From contig CM022666.1 in assembly GCA_012295275.1 (NCBI GenBank), forward strand, positions 11,069,077-11,133,076: a stretch of DNA of 64,000 bases, read 5' to 3'. This stretch comes from Chrysomallon squamiferum. Its lineage: Eukaryota > Mollusca > Gastropoda > Neomphalida > Peltospiridae. The notes under the pieces are model-generated. The model saw nothing but the letters and a program-made list of their open reading frames with translations, made no database searches and was not told the origin of the DNA. Both the position numbers and the translations under genes were made by a program. Below, piece by piece: positions 13,449 to 26,307 of the stretch. Every line of letters starts with the position of its first letter. The first letter of the stretch is position 1.

Positions 13449-13511
<63 letters not shown>
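13449..13511. repeat. (GA)n microsatellite
   Basis: Pure AG repeat of about 63 bp. Others of this type: CT at 17,887-17,945 and AG at 19,616-19,677. Confidence 0.97.
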
Positions 13512-13514
<3 letters not shown>

Positions 13515-14936
13515 GTGAATACCTGTTCTTTGGCATTATACTTTCAAGTACTGACACAAACATGTCAACATTTCAAAGGTCAAAGTGTGGTGCCAATACT
13601 CAGTAGATCACGTGTTATCAGTTAGTTGGGGGGGGGGTATTTGATAGTGCTGGTAGCAATGTTATCTTTTGAGAGAATCGTTATTTGCTTACCAAACCTG
13701 TCAACATAGATTAGATATTACACTTACAAGACAACACCACAAAACAAGTTCAGGACTAGGTCACGTGTTCAGGCTGGGTCAAGATGTCACGTTAAGAGTT
13801 TTATTATTATCGTCAGAGTAGTTGTTTTTACCACAATCATCAACGTCAGCAGCATCATTAATATCACAGTATTATTTAGTCATAATCATCATCATGCAAA
13901 AAATCTTAAATCAGCAGGCCAACATTCAAAGTCGCTGTAAGAGCTAACTGAAGTAGACTGAAATATGCAACATTAAAAATAATAAATAAATTTATTGAAC
14001 GGCAGATTCAACATATTTGTGTTCTGATCTAGATTACAAGAGGTCACACATACCGTGATAGAAAGCATAAACAATATGATAAAATCTGTTCCGCCATGTT
14101 ACTTCAAGTAAAGGAACGTTTTGTAAACATCGTCTCACACACAGGACAGTACATACCTCAATCTTTGATAAACGAGTGTTTTGCGATTTTTTTTTGATGT
14201 GTAAACAATAAATTCATTTTTTAACTGTTTATTGTTTCTTACTTTTTTCCTTTCATTTGTTATTTTGTTTCTTTCTGAAACCTATTCATTGCTAATAAGA
14301 CCACAGTAGTAATATCTCTAGTTTTCATGGCTTCTGTCGTACTCTTTTATTTCGTAACCTCGCCCACTATGTACATTAAAAGTAAGCAAAATAACTACAG
14401 CAGCAGCGGCAAGAAAAAAAATAAAAAATAATAATAATAAAAAAAAAAAAAATAAATAAATAAATAAAAAAAAGAAAGAAAAGAAAAAGAAAAAGAAATA
14501 ATATAACATAATGACAGACTCATAGATAAGTGAACTTTGCCAACCACTAGAGATGAACGTAAACAAGCTGGTATCAGTTGATCATTATTTGCCATGTCTA
14601 TCAGCTTATCAGACATCGTGAAAAACATCAGGGCTTGTAGCAATCGTTAGTTTGACGCCCGTAAAAAATGCTTTTTCATTATTGTTTTTTAAAACTGGTT
14701 ACCAACAAATAACTTTGACCATGTCCGAAGGCTGGAGATATCATGGTACATAGACCTACCAATGAATCTTTAGAAGCCAGGCTTACACTGTGCTCTTATA
14801 AGTACCGCTATCTTACAAATCAGGAACAAAACTACAGGGGTAATAGTTAACATCAACATCGGTTAGTATTGTTTATACAGGTCAGGGTTAGTCCAGATCG
14901 CTGTGGAAGGTTCAGTCTTCTTTCACCTGTTTCAGG

Positions 14937-15200
14937 TATATAAATGCCACCAGCAGAGGGTGAACAACCTGGAAACAGGTGGAAGTTTCTAGGTCTGTAA
15001 ACGCACAATGTTGTGCTTGGATCAGCAATTACTTCGCATTTCGGAGTCAGTGCCACGCCTCACTGAAGTAGTGCTGCGAATGTGTGTATGTCACTGAATG
15101 AGCGAGAGTGGAATGGTGAGAACATGCCGTGTGGGTGGCTGAGTGAATCTGTCCCTCTCCATGAATACTGTGTTTGGTGTCTGTCCCAAAATAAAGAACA
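14937..15200 (+). other. Promoter-like or solo-LTR-like segment
   Basis: An island of ordinary complexity with TATATAAAT at 14,938, a CTCF-like CCAGCAGAGGGTG at 14,950 and AATAAA at 15,191, an arrangement seen in LTRs and in small promoters. No flanking target duplication or TG...CA ends could be fixed, and the short frames within it are not recognised. Confidence 0.25.
14950..14962 (+). promoter_or_regulatory. CTCF-like core motif
   Basis: CCAGCAGAGGGTG agrees with the bilaterian CTCF core CCA(S)(Y)AG(R)(K)GGC(R) at all positions but one (T for C). It lies about 5.5 kb beyond the presumed 3' end of TSC22D. Confidence 0.3.
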
Positions 15201-16619
15201 CAAAGTGTTGATTAAAAGTCCTTGTGCTTTACTGTCGCTTAAGTTTAACCTCATTCTACTGTTGTGACGTCATGCACTATTAATTAACCAGCCTTTATTT
15301 TTAAAATTAAAAGTTAATACCTTACGGACTGTTTTTATTTACGTCAAATTCTGAGTTGTAAACTCATTTAAAAGTTGTTAGTATTTCTGAATAAATAGCC
15401 AAAATACTTATTGTGCGTGTCAAAAGCAACAAAGAATGGGGGTAAACAAACAAAACAACAACAACAAAAAAAAACAAAAAAAATAATTAAAAAAAAATAA
15501 CTCTTTATATATAAACATAGGTCTAACAAACTATTTTTAAACAGTTTGAATACCGATTTTCTACGATGAACAAATGGCCATCAGAAATGTCGGGGAAATA
15601 TCAATTTTAAACGGATGAAAATTTTTCCGTAAATAAGATAATTATGCATCATTAATTTTTTTCTTTCTTGCGATTAGAAAGCTATCAAGCAGATTATAAA
15701 CACGCCCGGTATCTAAGCCAAGAATGTATATAAATAAATAACGAGCTGCACTAAGTAATTAGATATAGTCAATCAATACAATGTTTCGTTACGCTCTAAA
15801 GTTAAAACAGTTTTGCCTCCGACATCATTGATTGGCAAAGTCGTAAATCTCTCCTTCTATGAGGCGCATTAAGTTTATTTACGTATAATTTATAAGACGT
15901 CGCCAAAGCTGGCAAAGTAAACATCACAGACATATGTACTGAATTTTGAAATCGATCTTTGATTACAACATCATCTCTTTGGTGTTTGTAGAAACTACTA
16001 AACTCTTGAGTAAACAAGTAATTTTAATTGAATAATGTAACGTGAAACGCGACATTTTCTCTTGTTTTGATGATGTTCTAGAAGAATCTATCGATTTTAT
16101 AATTCGTCTGCGGTTTTTTTTTTTTTTTTTTTTTTTGTCTCTGTCTAAATTCATTATCATAAAGTTTACTGGTACCAGTGTTGCATTTAAGACACGAATA
16201 TGAAGCGAGACATTCCATTGTGTTTATTTTTAAATAGTGAGAAATTTATAACGTTATTTTATTTTTCTATTATATTATATTATTTTTTTCTATTATATTA
16301 TTTTATTTACTCTGAGAACGCACTGGTTATCAACTTTTGATATTAAATATTTATAATTTTGATATATTAAAATTTAATTACCTTAACGAAACCACTGAAG
16401 CTCATGAATTGATTTTCTGTCTTTTCCTACGGGGATATCACCAGACGCTTCTAGCTTATCAGACAAAAATCTTATATACCAATTCACTCAACTGTGTTTA
16501 CTTCTGAACATCGATCTTTGGTAATTAATGAAACAATATAAATCACCAAATAAGGACTGGGACTGTTATCTTCAGTATTACTATGACGTCACTTCGTGCA
16601 TAAAAGCAACAATAACAAT

Positions 16620-16621
16620 AA

Positions 16622-16656
<35 letters not shown>

Positions 16657-16752
16657 ATGATAAATAAATAATAGTAATAATATGAAAAGCAATAGAGGAG
16701 CAATAATAATAATAATAACACAACAACAACAGCAATAATAATAAATAACAAA

Positions 16753-16825
<73 letters not shown>

Positions 16826-16830
16826 GCAAT
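16620..16830. repeat. AAAT and AAT repeats
   Basis: AAAT runs at 16,620-16,660 and 16,750-16,785, AAT runs at 16,700-16,715 and 16,783-16,827. Confidence 0.95.
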
Positions 16831-17884
16831 AACCTGAATGGAACTCAAAACGGCAGAACCTGTTTGCTGAGAAAAGTAACTGTGCCAGTGATATATTCAA
16901 GATGTTGAAGATAAACATGATTAAGTAAATGATTGGCAAAGATTCCGCTGCTATAGTTTCATCAAAGTTGTTTTTATTATTTTATTTTGGTAGCCATTAT
17001 AATGTCATCATCATGTGTTGTTTTCATTTTATTATTATTTTTTCTTATTACATTATTTTCAAACTTTATTATTACGAAACATTACTTTCAAAGATATAAA
17101 ATAAAATAAAGCACAAATAACAACAACAATAAATACGTATTCACTTTGTTGAAATTAATAATGAAACGATATTATTATTATTGTTGTTGTTGTTGCTGCT
17201 GCTGCTGTTGATGCTGATTTTAATTTTTTTATTAATATAAAAAAATGTGTTTTCTAATAATGACGTCTAACGGAATTATGTCATTATACGGCATACAATA
17301 TATCTAAATAAGCCACGTATATCTCACAAACAACACTATTCATACAAACTGTAGCTTCACAAACACTTTACAACATCCCAACTTATCTTCATATACTGCT
17401 CATATCGATTTATGAACGATCCTTCAGTAATCTAGCAAGTACTTTATTATTACAATATTTCAGTTTTTGTTAGCAGTTCGGTACTTTACGGCATTTTCCG
17501 TACTATCTTGTCATCATTAATGATAATAAACGTTAGGAAGGTATTTGGTTTGCAATCTGTACCAGTCTTATCGTGGCTTAGCACTCTCCAGTTTGTGCAT
17601 ATTATGAATATTCACTGAATGTTACTGAAAAAGAGAATTTGATGCTGATTTACAGAGATGGGTTATTCTTATTGTGAAAACCATTCTGATACTTTAATTT
17701 AGGTGTCAATGCGAGCACCATGAAATATCGTTTAGTACTGAATAACTAGCGTAAAGATGAAGTTATTAAATTATCGTAAGTAAAATTTATTTGGCGGAAA
17801 ATTTATTAGAAGAAAACTGTGAAGTGAAAGATCGCTTTATAATTTTTTCTTTATTCGTTTGTCCTTACTTTTTCAAAAAAAAAA

Positions 17885-17949
<65 letters not shown>

Positions 17950-18513
17950 ACAATTTCTTTCTTTTTCCTCTCCCTCCCTTGCCCCCATTTCATATAAACA
18001 ACACCAGGATCTGTAATCTAATTTAACATGATCAGTATAAACATCTTGATTAAAAACACCGTCCATAACATTATTACGTAGTTTATAAACAGCCTGTAAC
18101 ACAGGAAAACACCGATAACGTTAAGATAATAAACTCCTCGTGACGTGAACAAGAACGCTTCAATCGATGACGACTGACAAACTGAAGTCTGCGAGGCTTC
18201 ATTCTGATGGCAAGTTATTAAAACTAGAAATAACTGGTGTACTGTAACTGAGTACAATTACACGGATATCAGACACAGACTTTAAACTGTGCCAAGGGTC
18301 GAAGGATCATGTCTTCGCCCTGGACCTTTTGACTTTGCTTCACCCAGTCAGTATTCAACGGCTCTTTAATCAAATGTTATGGTTAAAAAGATGATATTGA
18401 TAATGATTATGTTGATAACAACGATGGCGATGATATTAATAATAATACTAATAACAACGAAACGATGATGATGATAGTAATAACAACAGCGGTGCTAAAA
18501 AATAAAATAACTA

Positions 18514-18850
18514 CAGGTACCGGACCAATTATCCGGACTCCTTGGGGCCTGAGGCAATCCGGATTTCTGGATTTTCCGGTTTTCTGGTTCCAAGGCATCT
18601 AAATACGTAAATAAGTAGGGATAAACATTTTAAAATTAAAAAATAAAGAAAATTGACGATATACAACTGTGGCGACTCGACACGTAAACAACGCGGCGAG
18701 TGAATGAACACCACGCGGCTTGAAAGAGTAGTTCCAGTCTGGTGAGGACAACACTCGCTCACGCGAACTATGAAAATGGTGTCTTGAAAAAACTTCCGGT
18801 TATCTCGTCTTTCCGGATTTTAGGACGCCGAATAATTGGTCCGGTACCTG
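18514..18850. mobile_element. TA-flanked 337-bp MITE with 28-bp terminal inverted repeats
   Basis: Left end CAGGTACCGGACCAATTATC at 18,514 and right end, read inverted, CAGGTACCGGACCAATTATT from 18,850. Over 28 bp the two ends differ at three positions. Both ends are flanked by TA (18,512-18,513 and 18,851-18,852), the target duplication of Tc1/mariner-superfamily elements. Internal sub-terminal TCCGG and ATTTCCGG-type motifs recur near both ends, resembling pogo/Tigger-derived MITEs. No transposase frame is present, so it is non-autonomous. Little divergence between the repeats suggests it is not ancient. Confidence 0.88.
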
Positions 18851-19614
18851 TACTTACGTTGCTCTTGTTCATCGATCAAATCAGTAAAAGCCAGATTCTT
18901 TTCTCACTAGTCTTATTTATTTTTGAAATTTGTGATCTTTCGCCAGTTAATATGCACTGTTCACTTTTGTTTACAAATTACATTATCTACACAAAATAAT
19001 GCAGTGACGTCACACTAATGTAACATTAATAATATGACGTAATTTGTAAACAAATTTTAAGAACTCGTGTTTGTGCGAAATTCAAAACGTTATGAATCTT
19101 CTCTTCGCACAAAAAATAAAATAAATGAATAAAGTAATGACTGAAATAATGAATAAATAAATAAATAAGTATAGACTAATTTTCAAATTTTGTTTTACGA
19201 ATTTCTGTAAACGGAATATTACCTATAGGTTGCACATAATATTAACTTTGACATACAAGTTTAAAAAAGTAACATCGACGTTTCTATCACGAACGAAAGC
19301 GCAGTTCTTTATAAATTTAACTCTTGACAGACCAGTAGTGTATTACGGTAACCCAGTACATACCATGAACTTGTCATACGTCTTTTATTGTATTAATATG
19401 AAATGTCTCCTATAATTACACAGCCGAACTGACCTAATCTGATGTTTCAGTGCATGTTAACTGCTTTCTTGGCCGATTGCCGATGAATCATTAAAAACGT
19501 AGAAATCTTTAAATGACAGCAGACTGCATGGAATGTAAAAAGAAATGGTGTTCTGTTGGATTGTTCGAAAGATAGGTGTTTGTGTTTGTGTTTGTGTGTA
19601 CGCATGTGCATGTG

Positions 19615-19679
<65 letters not shown>

Positions 19680-19708
19680 TTACAGACGCCATGCCGTTGA
19701 AATGAGTA

Positions 19709-19735
19709 CGACGTCACAACAGTGGAATGACGTCA
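19709..19735. promoter_or_regulatory. Paired CRE-type palindromes, 19-bp spacing
   Basis: CGACGTCA at 19,709 and TGACGTCA at 19,728, start to start 19 bp. The pair at 8,603 (TGACGTCA) and 8,622 (TGACGTCG) has the same 19-bp spacing. Confidence 0.5.
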
Positions 19736-20239
19736 CCTTACAATATATGTTTTGATTTGTGGCACAACCAGTTTTGTGAGTATGAAAATTTATGATTTCC
19801 ACATCTTGGGTTGTTTTATTATTTTTATTTTTAATTTTTTAAATTTTTTTTTACTTATTATTATGTACAGGCAATTTTTGACTATCTGCATTTTCTGAAA
19901 AACCCATCATACATTATATCCTGTAATTCTAGTTCACCAGCCCCGTAACACTTCATTAAGTAAGTATGTATGGTATTGTAACCTTTTGACTTAACTGTAG
20001 CTTGGAATTAATTAATTTGTAAAACTTTCGTCAGATCCAATGTGAGAAAATTCTGTACTCAGTAGTTATAGAATCCACTGTTATTTATCAAAAATCATGT
20101 TCTTCACACTGCAGAACAACAATACCCTTTAGATTGAAAAACCGTATTATCCTCTATAAAAGATCCATGAATAGCAGCTGTCGACAGTAAGGATCTTGTA
20201 TAGGCGCCTTTCAATAGATTTGATAACATAAAGCATAGA

Positions 20240-20410
20240 CATAAACAAAAAAATGAAAAATAAAAAATAAAAAATAATAATAATAATAATAATAAAAAAA
20301 TAAAAAATATAAATAAAAAATAACTAAAAATAATAAAATAAAAAATAAAACATTTAAAAAGATATATATTAATAATAAAATAAATAATAGCCCCACACCA
20401 AAAAAAAAAA
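20240..20410. repeat. AAAT/AAT low-complexity block
   Basis: A-rich AAAAAT and AAT repeats lying just outside the CpG transition. Confidence 0.9.
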
Positions 20411-21557
20411 AACCAACAACTATACTGGAATAAGAGTCAAACGGACTCACCAAAGCCTGAAGGTTATAATCGAGCAACTTTTAGACAAGTGTTTTAACAA
20501 TGAGCAGTGCCAACAATAACTAACAGTTGTGTTATATAGTTACCATGTGTATAACCTGCTTCCAGATGTAGTGTATGGTTTGTGTATTCTTTTGTATTCA
20601 GAAAATGTAACATTTAACACAGTAACTATGTCATTGTTGTGACTAATACCCCAAATGAAGTTATTGTATTTTAAAACAAACTGATGGCTGGTACAAAATT
20701 ATCATTATCCTGTTGACCTTCTATTATTTAATAATCTATTTATTATCATGAAATGTAAAATTTATATTCGATATGCTGGTTGAAAATGTAGTATATAAGT
20801 TAAAAATAATTAATATGATCCCTTCAAATGTTGATATATCTGCAGCTGCATCTAAATAATGCAGAAGATATTTTTCTCACTTTGTGTTCTCTTTGTACAG
20901 AATAATCACATACCCATTTTAACTCTTTATTAAGCAATTTTGGAATACAGCAAATGAATGTTATTTAACAATCCACTACACATTTTGAAGCTGATTATTT
21001 TATACTACATATATGATTATGGATTTTACAAATAATAATTTAAAAACAATTTCAACTGTCACCTTCTCATAAACTGTAAAATACACGACAATGTTTGATA
21101 ATCAATTGTTAGATATAATTTACTAATCTATGATGACATTCTGGGTCAGGAAATTAAAAGATAATGTAATTAAATGCCTCTCGTATGTTTTTTCATGATA
21201 CCCAGTAACAGGTAACAGACTAAAAATAATTATTAATAACTTAAAAGTTATAAATAGATAGTGTTCTGAAATGACAACAAACATACTAAGGTAAACATCT
21301 CTGATTTTATTAATTCGCAAATGACTTGAAGCGTATATAACCAACAGCGAATCTCTCAAACTATATACAAGTAGTGATAATCTCCATTCAAATATAAAAA
21401 TAACATATTTCACAATTAAAAGGTAAAATTAATACATGTATATATTTTATTCTTCCTAAAGTCTGGTAAAATCTCTGACATCTAGAGCAATGTATATTTT
21501 CTTATTATCCTATTAAACAGTTTATAATCCAAGAACAAGAACAAATAATAATCAGAA

Positions 21558-21569
21558 TAATCAGAATAA

Positions 21570-21632
<63 letters not shown>

Positions 21633-21900
21633 TAAAAATAAAAATGTGTTTATACAATTAGCTGATATTTTAAAAAAATTCTTTGGAAACTAAGTTGTAT
21701 TCAAAACAAAAATCAATAAATCCAGTTTGGAATGTTAACATTTTCATTCTAATATTAAAGTAATCACAGATCTTTTCATTAATTAGTTATTTTAAAAATA
21801 TTCTGATAATAATAATAGTAATAATAATAAAAAATAATATTGGTATTTCAATATTTTTGCCCATGTTGCTAATTTTTCTCAAGTTAACTTGACTGTCAAA

Positions 21901-21935
<35 letters not shown>
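21558..21935. repeat. AAT and AAAT runs in the 3' region
   Basis: (AAT)n at 21,558-21,626, weaker AAT at 21,805-21,840, (AAAT)n at 21,899-21,935. Confidence 0.93.
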
Positions 21936-24472
21936 AATGATGTAAATGCTAAAACACAACCAAAGGATGTGATGTAATGATCACGGTAAAATTATCTAGA
22001 ATTTTAATGATAACAGTAACATAAAATAATAAATTGATTTAGTTTATTTATATAAATTCCTATTCTGTGTTTACCTGAATATATTTTAATACTAGATATT
22101 AATATTTTACATTAATAGTTATTCAAGATATATCATGAATTTCTCCTTTCCTTTTGCTATTTTTGTTTTTATTTATTTATTTATTTATTAAATTCTTTTT
22201 TTTTTTTTTTTTCAAATATAGCCCTCCACTGAAATAAATAAAAATTGTTTAACCTTCCAAAACTTCTATTATTTTAATTATTATTATTTTCAAAAAAAAA
22301 TGGAAATCATGTGTATATGTTTTTGAAAAAATCCAAAACAAAAACATTATACCAACAAAAAAATTTAAAAAGCAGTTTCATTAAATTTTGTTTTAAAAAA
22401 ATTATAAAATAATTCCATTACAAAAAATTGATATAAATACTTCGAGTATTCTTCAAACATCACATCACTAAAGAATGATTATTAATAATTTTAAAAGTGC
22501 ATATTATAAAGTTTATTTTCTTCATACGGTGTAAGATGATCACAGACTGCAGTAAAATGTACAAACTCAAAACATTCAGTCCAGGGATTTCCATCAATTA
22601 ACAGTTACCATGGCAATTTTTACATTTTTATTTTTCTATTCTGGAACTCACTTTTCACTGCTAATTAGATTAAGTTGAAACAATTTTCTTAACAGTTCTT
22701 ATTTGGTTAACTTGGTATGTGAGTCTCACATTTTATTTTTAGTCTTTTTAACTTTCACTTTAACTCTTTTTTTTCTGCTAAATTTTGTTTTGTTATTATT
22801 TCTAATAAAACATTCTAAAATACAGAATTACCATGGTAACCAAATCACTAACTGGCTAGTTTAATGTTTTTATTTTAACTAATGCAACATACTCCATTAC
22901 CATCATATTATGTAACTCAAACAATTTACTTGGTGATAATTTTAAACAATCACAGATTTTATATTTATGTATTTAAACAAAGTCTTCTACGAGTTCACTT
23001 TCATTCTCACTTTATCTTGCACCAAATGTCTGTTTGTTTTACTTCCTGCCACCCACACCACCCCAGTTTTAAAATATTTACTTAACACTCATCCTCCATC
23101 TTTTCACACCTGAAAGGTATAATTAGACTGAACTGAAACGAACCTACACCCATCTGTTTTAATATATCCTAAAGCTTCATCATTTTTTTAATTAACTATT
23201 GTTTTAAAATCCATCCTTCTTTTTTCTTCATCCCTTTTAAAGAGTACTTAATTTTCTTTTGTTATCAAATTGATATTAAAAAGAAAGACAATAATTTAAG
23301 CAAAATAAAAAATAAATATTTTTGGTGGCAATCTTAAACTAAAAAAAAATTTGTTCTTCTATTTCTGACATCTTAAATACTCATGACAATATGACATCCC
23401 AAGACTGCTGATATTTTATAAGTTATGAAAAATGTGACATTCTAAGATGGCCGACATTTTATAATTATGAAGAAAATAAAATATAAAGTGACATTTCAAG
23501 ATGGCCAACATTTTAATATACATAATAAATGACATTCCAAGATAATTATTAAAACACAACAGCTACAAGTTAACTAAATTCAACACAAAGTATATTTAAT
23601 TTACATGGAGAATACTGATGGAAATCCCTAATGAAGCTGTACAAGTATGACAATTATGCATAAGGTGACTATATACAGTATATGTACAACACTATGTACA
23701 AATTAATCACATACAGCAGATACTAGCTGTTTTATTTACCCTCTCAGTCCTACTGTTGGTGCTGTTTGCAGCACACACCTGGAAATACATTATTCTTTCA
23801 TGTGAAAGGAAAGCAAAACATTTTAAGTATATTCATCAGTTAGTAAAAAGAAAAAAATATAATAATAATAAAATAATGTATGTATTTAAAATGTTTTAAA
23901 ATTTCATAAAAATGAAAATTTAAATTTCTTTTAAGTAATTTAAATCAGAACTGATATTATATTTGCACTATCCCAAAACCTGGAAAGTTTAATTATTATT
24001 AACAACTAATTTGATATACACTGTAAAATATAAAAATATCTCATTCAATCTTGTTATTTCATTTTTTTTAAATTTAATTTAAATCCTTTCACATAGCTAA
24101 TATAGCTTATTACTTCCTTATATGTTATTTAAATAAGTGTAAACTATAACAAATATAATTTAATATATATTCTTTCCTTCAGAAATAAACCGAAAATAAT
24201 GCCACCCAGTCAGTGTAAATGTATCATGTAGTATATGCTGAGAACACGACTTATTAATATTTTTAAAAACAGATTTAATATTTGTCTCACTACATTTACA
24301 TTAATATTTATGTAGCTGGTTAATAATATATAGTTAGTAAACAATTTCTGTGAAAACCTGTTTCAGATATTTTTATGTTAATGTACACAGAAGAAAAAAA
24401 AATTATATAGAAAATTTTTTTATTAACAAAGGCAGTTTTTAATTATACACAAATATACATACTTTCTACATA

Positions 24473-24474
<2 letters not shown>

Positions 24475-24565
<91 letters not shown>

Positions 24566-24592
24566 ATACACATACATATACATATATATACA
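24475..24592. repeat. (TA)n microsatellite
   Basis: About 80 bp of TA followed by CACA/CATA to 24,592; inside the presumed 3' UTR. Confidence 0.97.
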
Positions 24593-24846
24593 TTTTATGT
24601 ACAAGCTTATGTACACTAATACAATATATACTGCTAATTATTATTTATAAATGTATCTGCAATTGAGCACCACAAAACGATCAAACTTCTGTGATTGGTC
24701 GATGGTTTATTAAAAAAAAAAAAATTTAAAAATTTAAAATTAAAATTACCGACTAGACATAAATCTCTGATCATTTGTTCTTTCTGCACCACACAAAGTC
24801 AAAATATTAATCAATAAATTAAAAAACAAAAACAAGAACAAAGCAA

Positions 24847-24883
<37 letters not shown>

Positions 24884-25811
24884 GACAATAATTTTAAAAA
24901 TTAATTAATTTATTATCTTTAAAAAAAAAAAATTAAATAAAAATAAGAATAAATTGAAATACTGTTTGGAACTGTTATTGTGGCTACCATAGTAACCAGA
25001 TTATTTTTATAAGAAACTGAAAATTACATTTTAAAACCAAGTATCTAACACAGTGGTGAGAGTGCAAGCAATACTGCCATTAATGCTAATCCAACATGAT
25101 TGGTCTAGATATTGCCATGGTAACAGGACAGGGGAAGACAAAAGCTGGTGATTTTTAAAAAAATTAAATTAATATCATTTAAAAAATATTAATATTAGCT
25201 AAGCACACACAGTATGCTGCAGATGTAGTAATTCTTATCCAGTGAATGATGGCAAATATTAAATAGGTCAAGATTAAATATTAAAATTCACACAGAAGTG
25301 GGAAGGAGTGAAAAATAATATAGATTTACAGTTTGAAAAAGCAAACTTGGAACATTCAGGGAACTGTATCATACTGAAATCAGTTTGCATATTTCCATCA
25401 CACAAATGACCTTGACACTTTAAGTCATGTGACCTGATTTGACCACCAACCTTGTTAGGCTCTGAAAAAAAATGTTAAGTCACTGAAAGGTTTTCTTTCT
25501 TCTTTTTTGAACTTTTGGCCAAACAGGATGTTATTAAGATCTTCAGCAACAAGAGTTCTTTTTTGTCTTGGTATTAATGTCATCAATCACCTAATGAAGG
25601 GAACAGCAAATCCAGTCTCTTTCAAACAAAACAACAAAAAAATGTACCCAGTATCAATAAAAATAATAAAATTGAAAACAATTTCGGATCCCAGAATTTT
25701 CCAAGGACATGTCATGTTCCTGCCTGTGTTTTCACACGTGCCTGGACCAAGCAGTTGGCGCTTGGGAGGCGGGATTAGCGCTGAATGAAACCTATCATTT
25801 CATTGGTTGTA

Positions 25812-26006
25812 TTAAGAGGTTGAGGGAGGGGGAAGCTGAGAGCGAGGCTGTGACAGTTTGGCGAGGGTTTCTGGAGTGGCAGCTGCACGGAGCACTCCAT
25901 TCTCATACTCCAGCTGACTTATCCTCTCCATCAGCTCCTTAATCTGCTCCTTAAGGACCTCCACCTCCTCCCTAACTGCAAACATTAGATGGCTCTTGAC
26001 AAGATC
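25812..26006 (-). CDS. TSC22D: TSC22-domain protein, terminal coding exon (TSC box + leucine zipper)
   Basis: This exon encodes the last 64 residues of a TSC22/bunched family regulator, a small non-basic leucine-zipper protein that homo- or heterodimerises and modulates transcription, growth and stress signalling in animals (family knowledge). Seen directly: acceptor TTTCAG ending at 26,007, then in phase 0 [20 protein letters not shown] (TSC box, exon residues 1-20), followed by a zipper with leucines at exon residues 18, 25, 32 and 39, exactly seven apart, then PETLAKL at 45-51 and a short Pro/Ser tail to TAA at 25,812-25,814. No basic DNA-binding region precedes the zipper, as expected for this family. 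The tail after PETLAKL is only 13 residues. The open frame continues 12 nt into the intron and opens with an in-frame ATG there, but that ATG is intronic because the acceptor lies between it and GAT. Paralogue number (1-4) cannot be assigned in a protostome. Confidence 0.96.
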   Translation of the reverse strand, partial: DLVKSHLMFAVREEVEVLKEQIKELMERISQLEYENGVLRAAATPETLAKLSQPRSQLPPPSTS

Positions 26007-26276
26007 CTGAAAGATCAAATAAACAAAATAAAAATTGCACTAAACTTTTCAATAATAAATTTATAAAGAATTAAATTGTCAAGATGACAATCTGTTTTTG
26101 ATATTTTCAAATCAGTTTTTGTTGTTTTAGGACACAACATTTTCTCAATAATTATATATAAAAGTAATGTATTAAGCCTGTGAGAATGAAAGAAAAAGGG
26201 AATCTTTTACTGGATATATAAAATGTAAAAAAATAAGAACTGATAATAAATAAATAAATACAAAAATAAATAAATA

Positions 26277-26307
<31 letters not shown>

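Larger units (their letters stand above)
12806..18511. other. Gene-free flank, third part
   Basis: AT-rich and microsatellite-rich sequence with CRE palindromes and the segment at 14.9-15.2 kb. Poly(T) tract at 16,114-16,136. A run of related CAGAATGT-type phrases at 12,945-13,150 (ATCAGAATGTTTGTATAA and variants) looks like a decayed short tandem array. No gene is supported. Confidence 0.6.
18853..20500. other. Gene-free flank up to the CpG transition
   Basis: CpG-containing sequence with a GA microsatellite and three CRE palindromes (19,005, 19,709, 19,728). CpG becomes rare after about 20,480. Confidence 0.55.
20500..25811 (-). other. Presumed 3' UTR and 3' end of the TSC22D gene
   Basis: The 5.3 kb downstream of the TAA contains no credible coding frame. 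It is CpG-poor like the introns, and that property stops abruptly near 20,500, so the transcribed unit plausibly ends there. TTTATT on the plus strand (AATAAA toward the gene) occurs many times (for example about 20,738 and within the 22.1 kb T-rich stretch), so no single poly(A) site can be chosen. The first 300 bp after the stop (25,500-25,811) are less biased and hold GCGCTAATCCCGCCTCCC-like sequence. A (TA)n run lies at 24,477-24,555, AAT runs at 21,558-21,626 and 24,848-24,882. Confidence 0.4.
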
